64,000 bases of DNA from Ignavibacteriota bacterium (GCA_013112585.1 JABFGH010000019.1:1-64000); one strand, 5' to 3'. Positions 19,441 to 29,051 are shown, numbered from the stretch's first letter. A program made the numbers and translations. Notes: generated by a model not told the origin, from the letters alone.

Positions 19441-22400
19441 TTATTTTACCTTTATCACAACAAACGTAACATCATCATCGGGGTCTTTATCATTAATCCA
19501 CTCTGCTCCTGCGTTTTTCAGTTTTGTAATAATATCTTCGGGTGATTCAGGTGCAAGCTCTTCAAATAAATTTCTTGCCCGCTTGTATCCGAACATTTCT
19601 TTTTCATCGTTGAACAATTCCGGAAAACCGTCACTCATAATCAATATTGTATCGCCGGCGCTTAATTTACTCTCGATCTGTGAATATGGGAAATCGCTGA
19701 AAGTACCAAGGGGCATACCTTTCATTAAATGTTCCTCAATAGATTGGCTTTCTCTTTTATAAATAAATACCGGCGGCATTCCTGCGGCTGACATTTGAAT
19801 TTTATTGCCGTTGATTTTCAGCATCGTCATGCACATCGAAAGTTTTTCTAAGTGCATCAGCTTTAGGCATCTTGTCATTTCATGAAATGTTTCAACTATG
19901 TTGGGATTGGGTGCAAGAACGTTGAAAAGACTTTTTGTAGTTGTAACCATAGTGCCGGCTTTCATTCCGTGCCCGGTTGCATCGCCCAGAACAACGGTGA
20001 GAGTACCATCCATTGCGATATGAAAATCATAATAGTCGCCGCCGACTTCAGTGGCAGTCCGCATATAAACGGCAATATCAAGATGAGGCAGCTGCGGAAG
20101 CTGCTTAGGAAGCATTGACAGCTGAAGATCGCGAGCTTCATTTAATTCTTTTTTCTTATGTTCAAATTCAATTTCAAGCGCGCGCCTCTCGGATTCAACT
20201 GCTTTTGCCTGCAGCTCAGCCGCTTCGGCTCTGTGTTCCGCATTTTGAAACTTTAATCTTTCCCTTGCTTTAATTAATAATCGCCTTCTTTGAATTCTAT
20301 CGATGGCAAAAATAACTCCAAGGAAAATAAATCCATAAACTATGTATGCCCAAACAGTAAGCCACCAAGGCGGATGTATTTTTATATCAATAGTCTTGCT
20401 AGTTGAACTCCAAACACCATCACGGTTTGATCCTTTAATTGCAAAAGTATATTCGCCGGGATCAAGATTTGTGTATGTCGCTTCACGCTTGTTATCAAAT
20501 ATCCAATCTTCATCGTAGCCAATTAGTTTATGTGCATAATGATTTTTACTTGGATCAGCATAATGGAGCGCAGCAAATATAAAAGTTAAATCATTCTGAT
20601 TATGCGGCAGTTCTAAACTCTTCAATTCAAATAAAGATGTTTCTATAGGACTGTCATCGGAGTGAAATGATTTTACTGATTTGTTGGAAATTTTAAGATC
20701 GGAAAAAATTAAATTAGGCTCTGCATTGTTGGAGCCCTTTGGAGTAAAGGCATTTAAGCCGTGCTCGCCCCCGAAAAAATATTCTCCATTGCGAGTTTTA
20801 ATGGCAACCAGAGCAACAAAGTCCATTCCGCCTAAACCATCTTCGGTATCGTAATTTACAAAAGTTACCTGCTTAGTTTCTTTATCAGTAACCATTTTAG
20901 AAATACCGCTTCGAGTGGCAATCCACAATTCATCATCACTGCCCGGTAAAATGGAAGCAATATAATTTGTAGGCAGACCGTCTTCTTCGGTATATACTGT
21001 AAAGGTTTCCTTCACAGGGTCAAATTTATTTAAGCCGCCGTTTGTTGCAAGCCAAAGTATTCCATCTTTATCTTCATGAATATACTGTACGCTGTTATTG
21101 CTGAGGGTATTGCTTGATTTTTCATCATAACTATAAACGGTAACTTTATTTTTATCTCTTTCAATTTTATTTAATCCTTCAACATCATCACCTGCCCAAA
21201 TTATACTTTTTGAAATATGAATCGATCTAATATTGTTACCCCTTATCAGTAACTTGCTGTCGTTTTGGTTTAGGTAATCACTAATTTCTGTTATCTGATT
21301 CGCATCATCCATTTCAATTATTTTAATTCCCCAAAATTCAGGATAAGCAGGCGGTACTTCATTCCACTTATTAAAACTATGACTATCATCCGATTTGTAG
21401 CGCAGTTTATATTTACCCGGCTTAAGGTCAATAAACTCAAGATACAACCGGTTTTTCATTGCCCCGCCGCAATGGTACGATTCAAATAATTGTGTGTGTC
21501 CCCAGATAGTATCGTTCTTGCTGTTCTCAATCCAGCCGAAGTCATACATGCGGGTATCGTCTATAAATCCCTCTCCTGCAGATACAACTAAATATTTACG
21601 CGGCTTAAGAACTTCAAATTCCTTTGTAAGGTCTTGATAATCTGTAACCTCATCAATACTTGCTTTTAATTTTTCTGACTTAACTAAGTCAGATGCTAAA
21701 TTATACAGCTCTTGAGGATAGACGCGCGACATCAAACTTCCGATACGTTTAATTGTTTTTGTTCTTGGGTTGAGCAAGTTTAATCCGGCATTTGTACCAA
21801 TCCAATAATATCCTTCTCTGTCCTTCTTAATTACTCTAACTCTATCGTCGGACAAACTATTGAATGAGGTTGAGTCGTTTGTGTATCGCTCAACTTCACG
21901 GTAGTTCGGATTCATTTTTATCAAACCATCGCCCCATGTTCCCAGCCATAACGATCCGTCATCATCTTCGGCAATTCCTCTCACCGAACCGCCGAATTGA
22001 TCATTTACTACTTTAAAACCGACTTGTTTAAAAGTTCTATTTGTTTGATCAAAAATATTTAGTCCGCCGCCTCTTGTGCCTACAAATATTTTACCGGGAT
22101 GAACTTTCGATTCGAGCAGACCGAAAATTCCACTGGTGCTTAATCCATTTTTATTAGCCTGATCATAAGTGTAATGCAGAAACGGTTCATTACTGGAATC
22201 ATATTTCATAATGCCCTGGGCGGTAGTACCCATCCACAGAATTCCGGTATTATCAAATGCTGCCCTTGTTATATTTATATCCGAACTGCCGTCACGGTTT
22301 CTACTTCTGCCGGTAATATTTAATTCTTCATACTCATCAGAAATTCCATCAAACTTAATAATACCCTTGAAGTTATTGACAATCCAAACATTACCTTCCT

Positions 22401-23283
22401 GATCCTGATTAATAGAATTCCAATTATTTCCAACAAGTTGTTTTGCATAATCATACTCTTTAATAATTCTTAAATCACCAGACTCAGAATTATATTTGTA
22501 GATTCCATTTCTGGTTGTAATCCACATTGTGTTGGTTGGATCGAAATAAAGATATGTGATGTAATTTTCATCAATTGTAAAGTCTATTTTTGCCGAGGAT
22601 TCGCTAAACTTTGCGGGAACAAAAATGCTGTCATTTTCTCTGTAATACCGTAATCCATGTCCTCTTGAACCGACCCATATTTTTTTATTTTTATCTTCGG
22701 CTAAAGCTAGTACTAATCCGCTTTGTATCGTTACACGGTTTGTGTCACCAATCAGATATTCAACTGAATTCCAGCTATTTGCTAAGGTATCAAAACGAAG
22801 AACTTCAACCAGACCGGATGCTGCCCACATTCTATTTTTTGAATCAATTAGTATATTAAAAACCCTTCCGCCTGCATTGCCTTGTATGTTAAACTGCTCG
22901 CCTAAATCGTAATTAATAAATTCATTATTCTTACGGTCATATTTTGAAATACCCTGATCATTTGCCGCCCAAATATTTTGCTCGGCGTCTAAAGCTAATC
23001 CCCATATAACATCGTTCTGTAAACTGTTTGGTTTACCCGGTACATTCTTAAATCTAACAAATTTGTATCCATCATAATGATGAAGACCGTTATCCGTCCC
23101 GAGCCAAATTAGTCCGTAGCCGTCCTGTAAAATTGGTCTTACAGTTGCAGATGAAAGCCCTTCTGCAATTGATATGAACTCTGTTTGTATTGATTGCCCA
23201 TTTACATTAAACGAGAGCAGTAAAAATATTATTATGGATAGAGATTTATAACTCGCTGTTGCGGAGGAATAAATATTTTTCAT
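19441..23283 (-). CDS. Propeller/Y_Y_Y membrane sensor with inserted jelly-roll-like domain and SpoIIE/PP2C phosphatase (pair member B)
   Basis: This is a 1280-aa membrane phosphatase with a signal peptide, propeller blades (GLIWLGTDNGLHHYDG, GSLWLGTWGDG, GILWLATNGG), a Y_Y_Y domain, a membrane helix around 984-1004, a coiled coil, and a PP2C domain from about 1064 with all metal-binding motifs. The propeller is interrupted at about 560-655 by a segment (LKPGKYKLRYKSDD) that does not look like blades. It resembles a small carbohydrate-binding-type beta sandwich. Such an insert could add a second ligand site; this is an inference. The 73-bp gap upstream separates it from the soluble phosphatase at 23357-24952, leaving room for a second promoter. 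Confidence 0.9.
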   Translation of the reverse strand: MKNIYSSATASYKSLSIIIFLLLSFNVNGQSIQTEFISIAEGLSSATVRPILQDGYGLIWLGTDNGLHHYDGYKFVRFKNVPGKPNSLQNDVIWGLALDAEQNIWAANDQGISKYDRKNNEFINYDLGEQFNIQGNAGGRVFNILIDSKNRMWAASGLVEVLRFDTLANSWNSVEYLIGDTNRVTIQSGLVLALAEDKNKKIWVGSRGHGLRYYRENDSIFVPAKFSESSAKIDFTIDENYITYLYFDPTNTMWITTRNGIYKYNSESGDLRIIKEYDYAKQLVGNNWNSINQDQEGNVWIVNNFKGIIKFDGISDEYEELNITGRSRNRDGSSDINITRAAFDNTGILWMGTTAQGIMKYDSSNEPFLHYTYDQANKNGLSTSGIFGLLESKVHPGKIFVGTRGGGLNIFDQTNRTFKQVGFKVVNDQFGGSVRGIAEDDDGSLWLGTWGDGLIKMNPNYREVERYTNDSTSFNSLSDDRVRVIKKDREGYYWIGTNAGLNLLNPRTKTIKRIGSLMSRVYPQELYNLASDLVKSEKLKASIDEVTDYQDLTKEFEVLKPRKYLVVSAGEGFIDDTRMYDFGWIENSKNDTIWGHTQLFESYHCGGAMKNRLYLEFIDLKPGKYKLRYKSDDSHSFNKWNEVPPAYPEFWGIKIIEMDDANQITEISDYLNQNDSKLLIRGNNIRSIHISKSIIWAGDDVEGLNKIERDKNKVTVYSYDEKSSNTLSNNSVQYIHEDKDGILWLATNGGLNKFDPVKETFTVYTEEDGLPTNYIASILPGSDDELWIATRSGISKMVTDKETKQVTFVNYDTEDGLGGMDFVALVAIKTRNGEYFFGGEHGLNAFTPKGSNNAEPNLIFSDLKISNKSVKSFHSDDSPIETSLFELKSLELPHNQNDLTFIFAALHYADPSKNHYAHKLIGYDEDWIFDNKREATYTNLDPGEYTFAIKGSNRDGVWSSTSKTIDIKIHPPWWLTVWAYIVYGFIFLGVIFAIDRIQRRRLLIKARERLKFQNAEHRAEAAELQAKAVESERRALEIEFEHKKKELNEARDLQLSMLPKQLPQLPHLDIAVYMRTATEVGGDYYDFHIAMDGTLTVVLGDATGHGMKAGTMVTTTKSLFNVLAPNPNIVETFHEMTRCLKLMHLEKLSMCMTMLKINGNKIQMSAAGMPPVFIYKRESQSIEEHLMKGMPLGTFSDFPYSQIESKLSAGDTILIMSDGFPELFNDEKEMFGYKRARNLFEELAPESPEDIITKLKNAGAEWINDKDPDDDVTFVVIKVK

Positions 23284-23356
23284 GTTTCACCTGGTTTGTA
23301 GTTTTAAAAGCTAAAAATTTATACGGACATTATATCCGAATAAATGTTAAATTTTT

Positions 23357-24952
23357 TTATTTTCGTATCAAATAAATCGCCGTAATATCATCGCTTTGAA
23401 TTTCACCTTTTGTATGTAATTTAACATCGGTAACAATTGCATTTATAAATTCATCGGCGCTATCTGTTTTTTCTTCAACAAAAAACTTTTCTAATTTTTC
23501 ATCGGTGTATTCCTCTTCATCCTTGTTCATTGCTTCGGGTATACCGTCAGAAAAAATAAAGAGCCGTTCACCCTTATCTAATTTTAACTTCTTTCCTTCA
23601 AAAGGCAGTCCCATATCAAACATTCCAAAAGCAACTCCGCCTGCTTCAATCATCTCCATTTTATTATCTTTTCTTAACAGCAATGCCGGGTTGTGCCCTG
23701 CATTAATAATATCAATTTCGCCATTGGCGGGATTTAGTACGGCAATTAGAAATGTAATAAACTTATCGGCAGTTGAGGACTTATAGATAATTGCATTCAT
23801 TTTTACTGCCATTTCGGAAAGGGGAATGTGGAAATCGAGATAAGAGCGAAGTGAAGCATCGAGTGTGCTTACGAGAAGTGATGCGGGCATTCCCTTGCCG
23901 GTTACATCCGCAACAATAAGTGCAATCCTGCCGTCATCTAATTCAAAAACATTATAGTAGTCACCGCTTACACCTTTTGAAGGAATGTTAATTCCCGCAA
24001 TATCATATCCCTCTATTACCGGTAAATCAACGGGCAAAATTCTTTTTTGAATTTCAGCAGCTACTTCAAGTTCTCTTTTCATTGTTTCATTTTCAAGAGC
24101 TTCTTTGTTTGCTCTGTCATTTTCAATAGCTGCCTGAACCTGCCTTGCTATGGCGCCGAGAAGCAGTTCGTCGGTGTCATCAAATTTAATCATTCCATCA
24201 CGGCTCTCTTTTTCACAGAGTGCAAATTCGTATTCAATTCCATAATCGGTAAAACTTTTTGATAATTTGTTTTCATCCGGTGAAGCTTCAATATCAATAT
24301 TCGGCGGAAAAAAAACATCTTCCACTTTGCCTTTTGAGTTTACTCTTCTTGCTCTTCCGAATGAAGCATTGGTTAATGCAATCGCTCGTGATAATGCAAG
24401 CTCCAGTAAATCACTGCCCATTTTAATTTTTGATAATTCAATACCGGTATCAATTAAACTGTAAAGCTGCGAAACACGGTTATTAAGTGAAAAGATTAAT
24501 TTTTTTTCTTTTTGAAGTGAAAGCAAAGCCTGGTAAGCATTATCAAATAATTGTATAAATATTTGAAAAGTAATTTTATCTATTTCAGTATAGGGATTAC
24601 CGTCAAACCGTTTGCCAAGCACAATGCCTATTTGCGAAGAATCAACAAGTTTTGATATTGTATAGATTTCTGTTGAATCTGAAGAAGAGCTTATTCTGAA
24701 CAATTCATCTTCAACTTTATTTAATAACCTTAAGTGCTCATCGGAATTTTTTTTCAGCAGGGTATCCCAACTTAAATCTTTTTCTTTTTTATGAAAAAGA
24801 GAAATGCCTGTTGTAAAAAAACTTCCGCTTAACACCCTTTCAAAATGTTTACTCATTTCAAAAATTGAATTTGAGCCGGAAAGTATTTCAAAACTTTCCT
24901 GAAAAGATTTTACATGAAATGATAATTTTTGTGTTATTAAATCAGAAGACAA
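23357..24952 (-). CDS. Soluble RsbU/RsbP-like PP2C phosphatase with two GAF-like regions
   Basis: This is a 531-aa cytosolic protein. Residues about 20-140 and 160-275 look like GAF-type sensor domains. A helical linker (EVAAEIQKRILP) leads into a SpoIIE/PP2C domain from about 290. The motifs GVSGDYYN, VADVTGKGM, FSDGIPE and SDDITAIY follow the classical RsbU/RsbP style. They differ from the EVGGDYYDF/GDATGHGM style shared by the six other phosphatases here, so this one belongs to another subfamily. It lies 14 bp beyond a STAS gene and two genes after the HATPase kinase, giving a compact kinase-STAS-phosphatase core at the head of the array. Confidence 0.88.
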   Translation of the reverse strand: MSSDLITQKLSFHVKSFQESFEILSGSNSIFEMSKHFERVLSGSFFTTGISLFHKKEKDLSWDTLLKKNSDEHLRLLNKVEDELFRISSSSDSTEIYTISKLVDSSQIGIVLGKRFDGNPYTEIDKITFQIFIQLFDNAYQALLSLQKEKKLIFSLNNRVSQLYSLIDTGIELSKIKMGSDLLELALSRAIALTNASFGRARRVNSKGKVEDVFFPPNIDIEASPDENKLSKSFTDYGIEYEFALCEKESRDGMIKFDDTDELLLGAIARQVQAAIENDRANKEALENETMKRELEVAAEIQKRILPVDLPVIEGYDIAGINIPSKGVSGDYYNVFELDDGRIALIVADVTGKGMPASLLVSTLDASLRSYLDFHIPLSEMAVKMNAIIYKSSTADKFITFLIAVLNPANGEIDIINAGHNPALLLRKDNKMEMIEAGGVAFGMFDMGLPFEGKKLKLDKGERLFIFSDGIPEAMNKDEEEYTDEKLEKFFVEEKTDSADEFINAIVTDVKLHTKGEIQSDDITAIYLIRK

Positions 24953-24966
24953 TTTTGTTCTCCCGT

Positions 24967-25302
24967 CTATTTTATTTCTTCAACTGACGATACTTTATCA
25001 GCAAATTGAAAAAGTCCCATAATTGTAAATGTTTTTTCAATTGAAGGATCGAGGTTTGAAAAATAAAGCTTGCCGCCTTTGTGGTTAAGTTTTTCAATTA
25101 CCTCAATTAAAAAAGAAATACCAATAGAGTTAACCACATTAGATTTTTCGATATCTATTAATACCTTTGTTATTCCGCTGCTGTAATGCTTATCAAATTC
25201 CTGCGCTATTTTCTCTCCGCCTGCATTGTTGATGTAGCCTTCAGTCTTCATTACTAAAACATCATTTACCATATTTGATGTTAGCTCAAAGTCCTTAATC
25301 AT
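24967..25302 (-). CDS. STAS-domain anti-sigma factor antagonist
   Basis: This is a 111-aa STAS protein. The switch loop reads VVNSIGIS at 56-63, with Ser59 as the likely phosphoacceptor. Ile60 replaces the usual second Ser/Thr. It starts 9 bp beyond the stop of the HATPase kinase and ends 14 bp before the RsbU-like phosphatase. The three genes therefore form the core of a partner-switching module in which the kinase phosphorylates this protein and a phosphatase reverses it. The target bound by the kinase is not in the array. Confidence 0.87.
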   Translation of the reverse strand: MIKDFELTSNMVNDVLVMKTEGYINNAGGEKIAQEFDKHYSSGITKVLIDIEKSNVVNSIGISFLIEVIEKLNHKGGKLYFSNLDPSIEKTFTIMGLFQFADKVSSVEEIK

Positions 25303-25311
25303 TATTTTCTC

Positions 25312-25728
25312 CTACGATAAATTTTTTGTAATTGTAATTTTTGTTCCGTTTGTTCCGGATGTAATTTCAAAATTGTCTGACATAGACTTCATAAGTTTTA
25401 GTCCCCACCCGCGTTTATTTGCCGAACCCAATTTTTCACTGATCTCCGGTTCTTCAACTTTTTCGGGTTCAAAGCCCTTTCCATAATCTGTAATTAAAAT
25501 TACCAGTTTTTCTTTCGTCATGGTAAAGTCAACATTTACATAAGGATTATCCTGCCCCGAGTGTTCCATTGCGTTGATTATTCCTTCGGTAACAAGAATG
25601 CGTGCTTCACCAATCTTATCTTCCGAAATACCAAAGTGGCTGCCCATTAATTTTAATCCTTCAAGTGCAACCAGCTCAATATCTTGTACTTTTGGAAGTT
25701 TGATTCCGAGATGAATGTTATGTTCCAT
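25312..25728 (-). CDS. HATPase serine-protein kinase / anti-sigma-type regulator (RsbW/SpoIIAB-like)
   Basis: This is a 138-aa GHKL ATPase domain protein of usual RsbW length. The N box has Glu48 and Asn52 in the E-x3-N spacing of SpoIIAB/RsbW, where Glu is the general base for Ser phosphorylation. The G1 box is DYGKGF (81-86) and the G2 box GWGLKLM (107-113). It is the first gene of the minus-strand array and the only kinase in it, facing three STAS proteins and seven phosphatases. GAGAG upstream of the ATG serves as a ribosome site. It is divergent from the hydrolase at 25942, with about 213 bp between them that should hold the array promoter. Confidence 0.88.
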   Translation of the reverse strand: MEHNIHLGIKLPKVQDIELVALEGLKLMGSHFGISEDKIGEARILVTEGIINAMEHSGQDNPYVNVDFTMTKEKLVILITDYGKGFEPEKVEEPEISEKLGSANKRGWGLKLMKSMSDNFEITSGTNGTKITITKNLS

Positions 25729-25941
25729 TAAAGCTCTCTATTAATTAGATGATTTGATTTTAAATACGACAACGGGTATTGATTAGAAGTTAATATATAA
25801 CAATTCTAACTATTAAGTCCAGAAAATAAATAATTGAATATATTTCAAAATAATTTATCAAAAAGATGAATTATAAAGATGATTACCTTAATTTTGATAA
25901 AGAATTTAATTATTTCTAAAATTTAACAGATTAAATTTATT

Positions 25942-26901
25942 ATGCCAAAAATAATTATCGGTATTCACGGATTAGGAAACAAACCGCCAAAGGATACATT
26001 AACAAAATGGTGGAAAGATTCTATAAATGAAGGATTAAAAAACAGCAGTTTCAACCTGGATGATTTTGAGTTTGATCTTTGTTATTGGGCTGATATTCTG
26101 CATGAAAATCCTTTAGACCCTGAAGGTACCGATTCAGAAAGTGAAAATTATCTTAGCGAACCATACTCCCCTTTTGAAAAAGCTCTTATTAAAGAAGAAC
26201 CATCATTTAGAAACCAGGCATTAGAGTATATTGAAAAATATTCAGATAAAATTTTTGTAAGCGGAGTTATGTCGTTAAACATACCTTCATTAACTGATAT
26301 GTTTATTCATAAGCATTTTAAGGATTTAGAAGTTTATTACTCGCTCTCGTTCATTAATTATAAGGGAAAAAAGCGGCTGGCAAGAGAAGTAATTTTAGAA
26401 AGGCTTACCGATTTAATTATTAAGCATAAAAATAAAGAGATACTCCTTGCCGCACATTCTATGGGTTCAATTATTGCCTACGATGTTTTAATGGATTACC
26501 TGCCCGATGATGTTAAAATTAATACTCTCATTACTATCGGCTCACCCCTTGCTCAAAAATATGTTATCACAAAAATTAATAGCGAAAAAAATTGCAGGGA
26601 TGATTGCGAGCTGCCTGTACCGGAAAAAATTTCTTATCAATGGTTTAATCATTATGATTTAGAAGATGTTGTTGCAATAAATAATAATTTGGCAGATTAT
26701 TTTTTACCTAACAGTAATGGTGTAAGTGTTGTTGATGTAATGGTTAAGAATAATTACAGCTACAATGGTAAAAATAATCCGCATAAGTCCTACGGCTACT
26801 TGCGGACTAAAGAATTTGCAGAAGTATTAAATTCTTTTTTAAGTATTGAAAGCGGCAGTATTATGAATTGGATAAGAAACAAATTGAAGTTCATGAATTG
26901 A
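25942..26901 (+). CDS. Alpha/beta hydrolase, lipase/esterase-like
   Basis: This is a 319-aa cytosolic protein. It opens with a beta strand and oxyanion region (IIIGIHGLGNKPP). The nucleophile elbow is AHSMGS with Ser173. A later GSP-containing strand (ITIGSPLAQ) fits the hydrolase core. A candidate acid (Asp) and histidine lie in the C-terminal third (FNHYDLEDVV), though the exact triad is uncertain. No signal peptide is seen. The substrate is unknown. The gene is divergent from the partner-switching array and is followed 15 bp later by a serine hydrolase on the same strand, so the two may be cotranscribed. Confidence 0.75.
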   Translation: MPKIIIGIHGLGNKPPKDTLTKWWKDSINEGLKNSSFNLDDFEFDLCYWADILHENPLDPEGTDSESENYLSEPYSPFEKALIKEEPSFRNQALEYIEKYSDKIFVSGVMSLNIPSLTDMFIHKHFKDLEVYYSLSFINYKGKKRLAREVILERLTDLIIKHKNKEILLAAHSMGSIIAYDVLMDYLPDDVKINTLITIGSPLAQKYVITKINSEKNCRDDCELPVPEKISYQWFNHYDLEDVVAINNNLADYFLPNSNGVSVVDVMVKNNYSYNGKNNPHKSYGYLRTKEFAEVLNSFLSIESGSIMNWIRNKLKFMN

Positions 26902-26916
26902 ATCTAAGGGAAACGG

Positions 26917-28056
26917 ATGTATTTATTATATAGAATTAAGCTGTCATTCCTAATTATTGTAATTAGTTCTTTTTCAATTATTGCACAAGCAGAAAAGGAT
27001 ACTGCTGCACCGCTGACCATTGATGGAGCAATTAATAAAAGTAAGCAAGTTATAAAAGACTTTATGATGGAGAATAAAGTTCCCGGTATGTCCGCTGCTG
27101 CTTCAATAAACGGCAGACTGATATTTAGCGAAGGTTTTGGTTATGCGGATTTAGAAAACGGGGTAAGTGCAACCAAACATACAAAATTTAGAATTGCAAG
27201 TATCTCCAAACCCATTACGGCATCGGGGCTTGCATTACTTTATGAAAAAGGAATTATTGATCTTGATGAACCGATTCAAAAATACTTACCTGCTTTTCCT
27301 GAAAAAAGATGGAAAGTTACTCTCCGTAATTTAGCTTCACATCAAGCCGGTATTCGCGGATATTTGGGAAAGGAATTTTTAAGCAATCAGCATTTCGACA
27401 CTGTTTCAGAAGGTGTTGATATTTTTAGAAATGATACGTTGGTATTTAAACCCGGCACAAAATACGGCTACAGCACTTATGGGTATAATTTAATTAGCGA
27501 GGTTATTGAAGGTGCTTCAGGCAAAGATTTTTTAACTTTTGTTCAGAAGAATATTTTTGATCCTTTAAATATGAATTCAATAATTGCAGACCATAGTGAC
27601 AGCTTAATCGCTCATCGTTCTTCTTTTTATTCTTATTCGGATAGCGGTGAAATAGTCAATTCCAAGTTTGTAGATATTAGTAATAAATGGGCGGGCGGCG
27701 GATTTATTTCTAACGCCGAAGATTTAGTGAAATTCGGCAACGCTAATATTTTTAATGGTTTTCTTGAAGAGGCAACCAGGAATCTTTTCTTTAGTGAAGT
27801 TTTAACTGCTAGCGGAGAGAAAACAAAATATGGTCTCGGCTGGGTTTCCGATGTTGATCAGTTTGGTTTTAACTGGGTGGGGCATTCCGGCGGAGCAGTG
27901 GGCGGAAGATCAATGCTTATATTGTATCCCGAAGATAAAATTGTTGTTGCCCTGCTCACTAATTTGGGTCCCGCAAAAGCTCCTGTAGCAGAGGCACAAG
28001 AAATTGCAAACTTTTTGCGCCAAACTTTTAACAATAAAGTTTCAGAAGTGAAATAA
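26917..28056 (+). CDS. Secreted serine hydrolase of the class C beta-lactamase / penicillin-binding family
   Basis: This is a 379-aa protein with a signal peptide (about 1-24, ending near IIAQA). The active-site motif S95-I-S-K98 is in place, followed by Y185-S-T187 at the Y-x-N position and HSGG late in the protein in place of KTG. These are family hallmarks of serine esterases, D-aminopeptidases and beta-lactamase-like proteins. The Thr at the third position of Y-x-N is a mild deviation. It is probably periplasmic. The start is supported by AAGGGAAACGG upstream. Real beta-lactamase activity should not be assumed. Confidence 0.85.
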   Translation: MYLLYRIKLSFLIIVISSFSIIAQAEKDTAAPLTIDGAINKSKQVIKDFMMENKVPGMSAAASINGRLIFSEGFGYADLENGVSATKHTKFRIASISKPITASGLALLYEKGIIDLDEPIQKYLPAFPEKRWKVTLRNLASHQAGIRGYLGKEFLSNQHFDTVSEGVDIFRNDTLVFKPGTKYGYSTYGYNLISEVIEGASGKDFLTFVQKNIFDPLNMNSIIADHSDSLIAHRSSFYSYSDSGEIVNSKFVDISNKWAGGGFISNAEDLVKFGNANIFNGFLEEATRNLFFSEVLTASGEKTKYGLGWVSDVDQFGFNWVGHSGGAVGGRSMLILYPEDKIVVALLTNLGPAKAPVAEAQEIANFLRQTFNNKVSEVK

Positions 28057-28131
28057 ATTGTTTTATTGAAAAAGCTGTCATAGTATTTGTATATTTAATG
28101 AGATACCGCATCGATAATTAGGAGGAGAAAT

Positions 28132-28929
28132 ATGAAACACTTACTAAGTTTACTTTTGTTAGCCGCATTATTTGCATGCCAGCCAGCCGAACCTGAATTG
28201 ATAGAAAAAGAAATCAGCTACGGTACAGGTGATGTTTCAATGAACGGCTATTTGGTATATGACAATTCAATTGATGAAAAAAGACCCGGAGTATTAGTTG
28301 TGCATGAGTGGTGGGGGCATAATCCTTATGCAAGAGAGAGGGCGCGCAAGTTAGCAAAATTGGGCTACGTTGCTCTTGCAGTTGATATGTACGGAAATGG
28401 TAAACAAGCGGGTCATCCCGAAGATGCCGGGAAATTTGCCGGCGAGGTAATGAAAAATATGAATGAAGCACAAGCCAGATTTGAAGCTGCGTTAAACATT
28501 CTCAAAAATTTTGATAAAACAAATAGTGAAAAAACTGCGGCAATTGGTTACTGCTTTGGCGGAGGAGTAGTTTTACAAATGGCGAGAATGGGCGTTGACC
28601 TTGACGGCGTGGTTAGTTTTCATGGAAGTATTGCAAGCCAAATGCCGGCGGAAAAAGGAAAAGTAAAAGCTGAATTGCTTGTGCTGAATGGAGCTGACGA
28701 CGGCTTCGTAACTAAAGACCAAATTGATGCATTTAAAGCTGAGATGGATAGTGCGGATGTTGAGTATAAATTTATTAATTATCAGGGAGCCAAACATAGC
28801 TTTACAAATCCCGATGCCGATAGTTTGGGCGCAGAGTTTAATTTACCGTTAGCTTATGATAAAACTGCCGATGAAAAATCGTGGAATGAAATGAAAAATT
28901 TCTTTACCAAGATTTTTGAAAAAAGATGA
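28132..28929 (+). CDS. Dienelactone hydrolase family lipoprotein
   Basis: This is a 265-aa protein with a lipoprotein signal whose lipobox LFAC puts the lipidated Cys at 16. The hydrolase fold shows VVHEWWGHN near residues 57-64 (oxyanion region), the nucleophile elbow GYCFGG with Cys141, Asp190 in NGADDGF, and His222 in KHSF. This is the Cys-Asp-His triad of the DLH family. The start has a strong AGGAGG a few bases upstream. It is likely anchored in the envelope, and its substrate is unknown. An inverted repeat lies directly after the stop and may end transcription. Confidence 0.87.
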   Translation: MKHLLSLLLLAALFACQPAEPELIEKEISYGTGDVSMNGYLVYDNSIDEKRPGVLVVHEWWGHNPYARERARKLAKLGYVALAVDMYGNGKQAGHPEDAGKFAGEVMKNMNEAQARFEAALNILKNFDKTNSEKTAAIGYCFGGGVVLQMARMGVDLDGVVSFHGSIASQMPAEKGKVKAELLVLNGADDGFVTKDQIDAFKAEMDSADVEYKFINYQGAKHSFTNPDADSLGAEFNLPLAYDKTADEKSWNEMKNFFTKIFEKR

Positions 28930-28940
28930 AGATTGGAATA

Positions 28941-29021
28941 GAACACAGATGACGCTGATAAAGCTGATTTACGCAAGATTTGAATCTGTGATAATTATAA
29001 GAATCTGCGTTATCTGTGTTC
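28941..29021. repeat. 81-bp imperfect inverted repeat of a dispersed intergenic type
   Basis: The arm GAACACAGATGACGC (28941-28955) pairs with GCGTTATCTGTGTTC (29007-29021) with one mismatch. An inner AGATTTGAATCT palindrome (28977-28988) lies between. It fills the gap between two convergent genes. Similar ACACAGATxACGC elements are familiar to me from intergenic regions of many environmental bacteria; this is from memory, not a search. Confidence 0.65.
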
Positions 29022-29051
29022 CATTGATGTTCTGAAAATCTCTGAAAATTT

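Noticed and set aside
26917-28056. Antibiotic resistance beta-lactamase
   Set aside because: The fold family is right, but Y-S-T and HSGG variants fit the broad serine esterase/peptidase group; resistance cannot be claimed from this.
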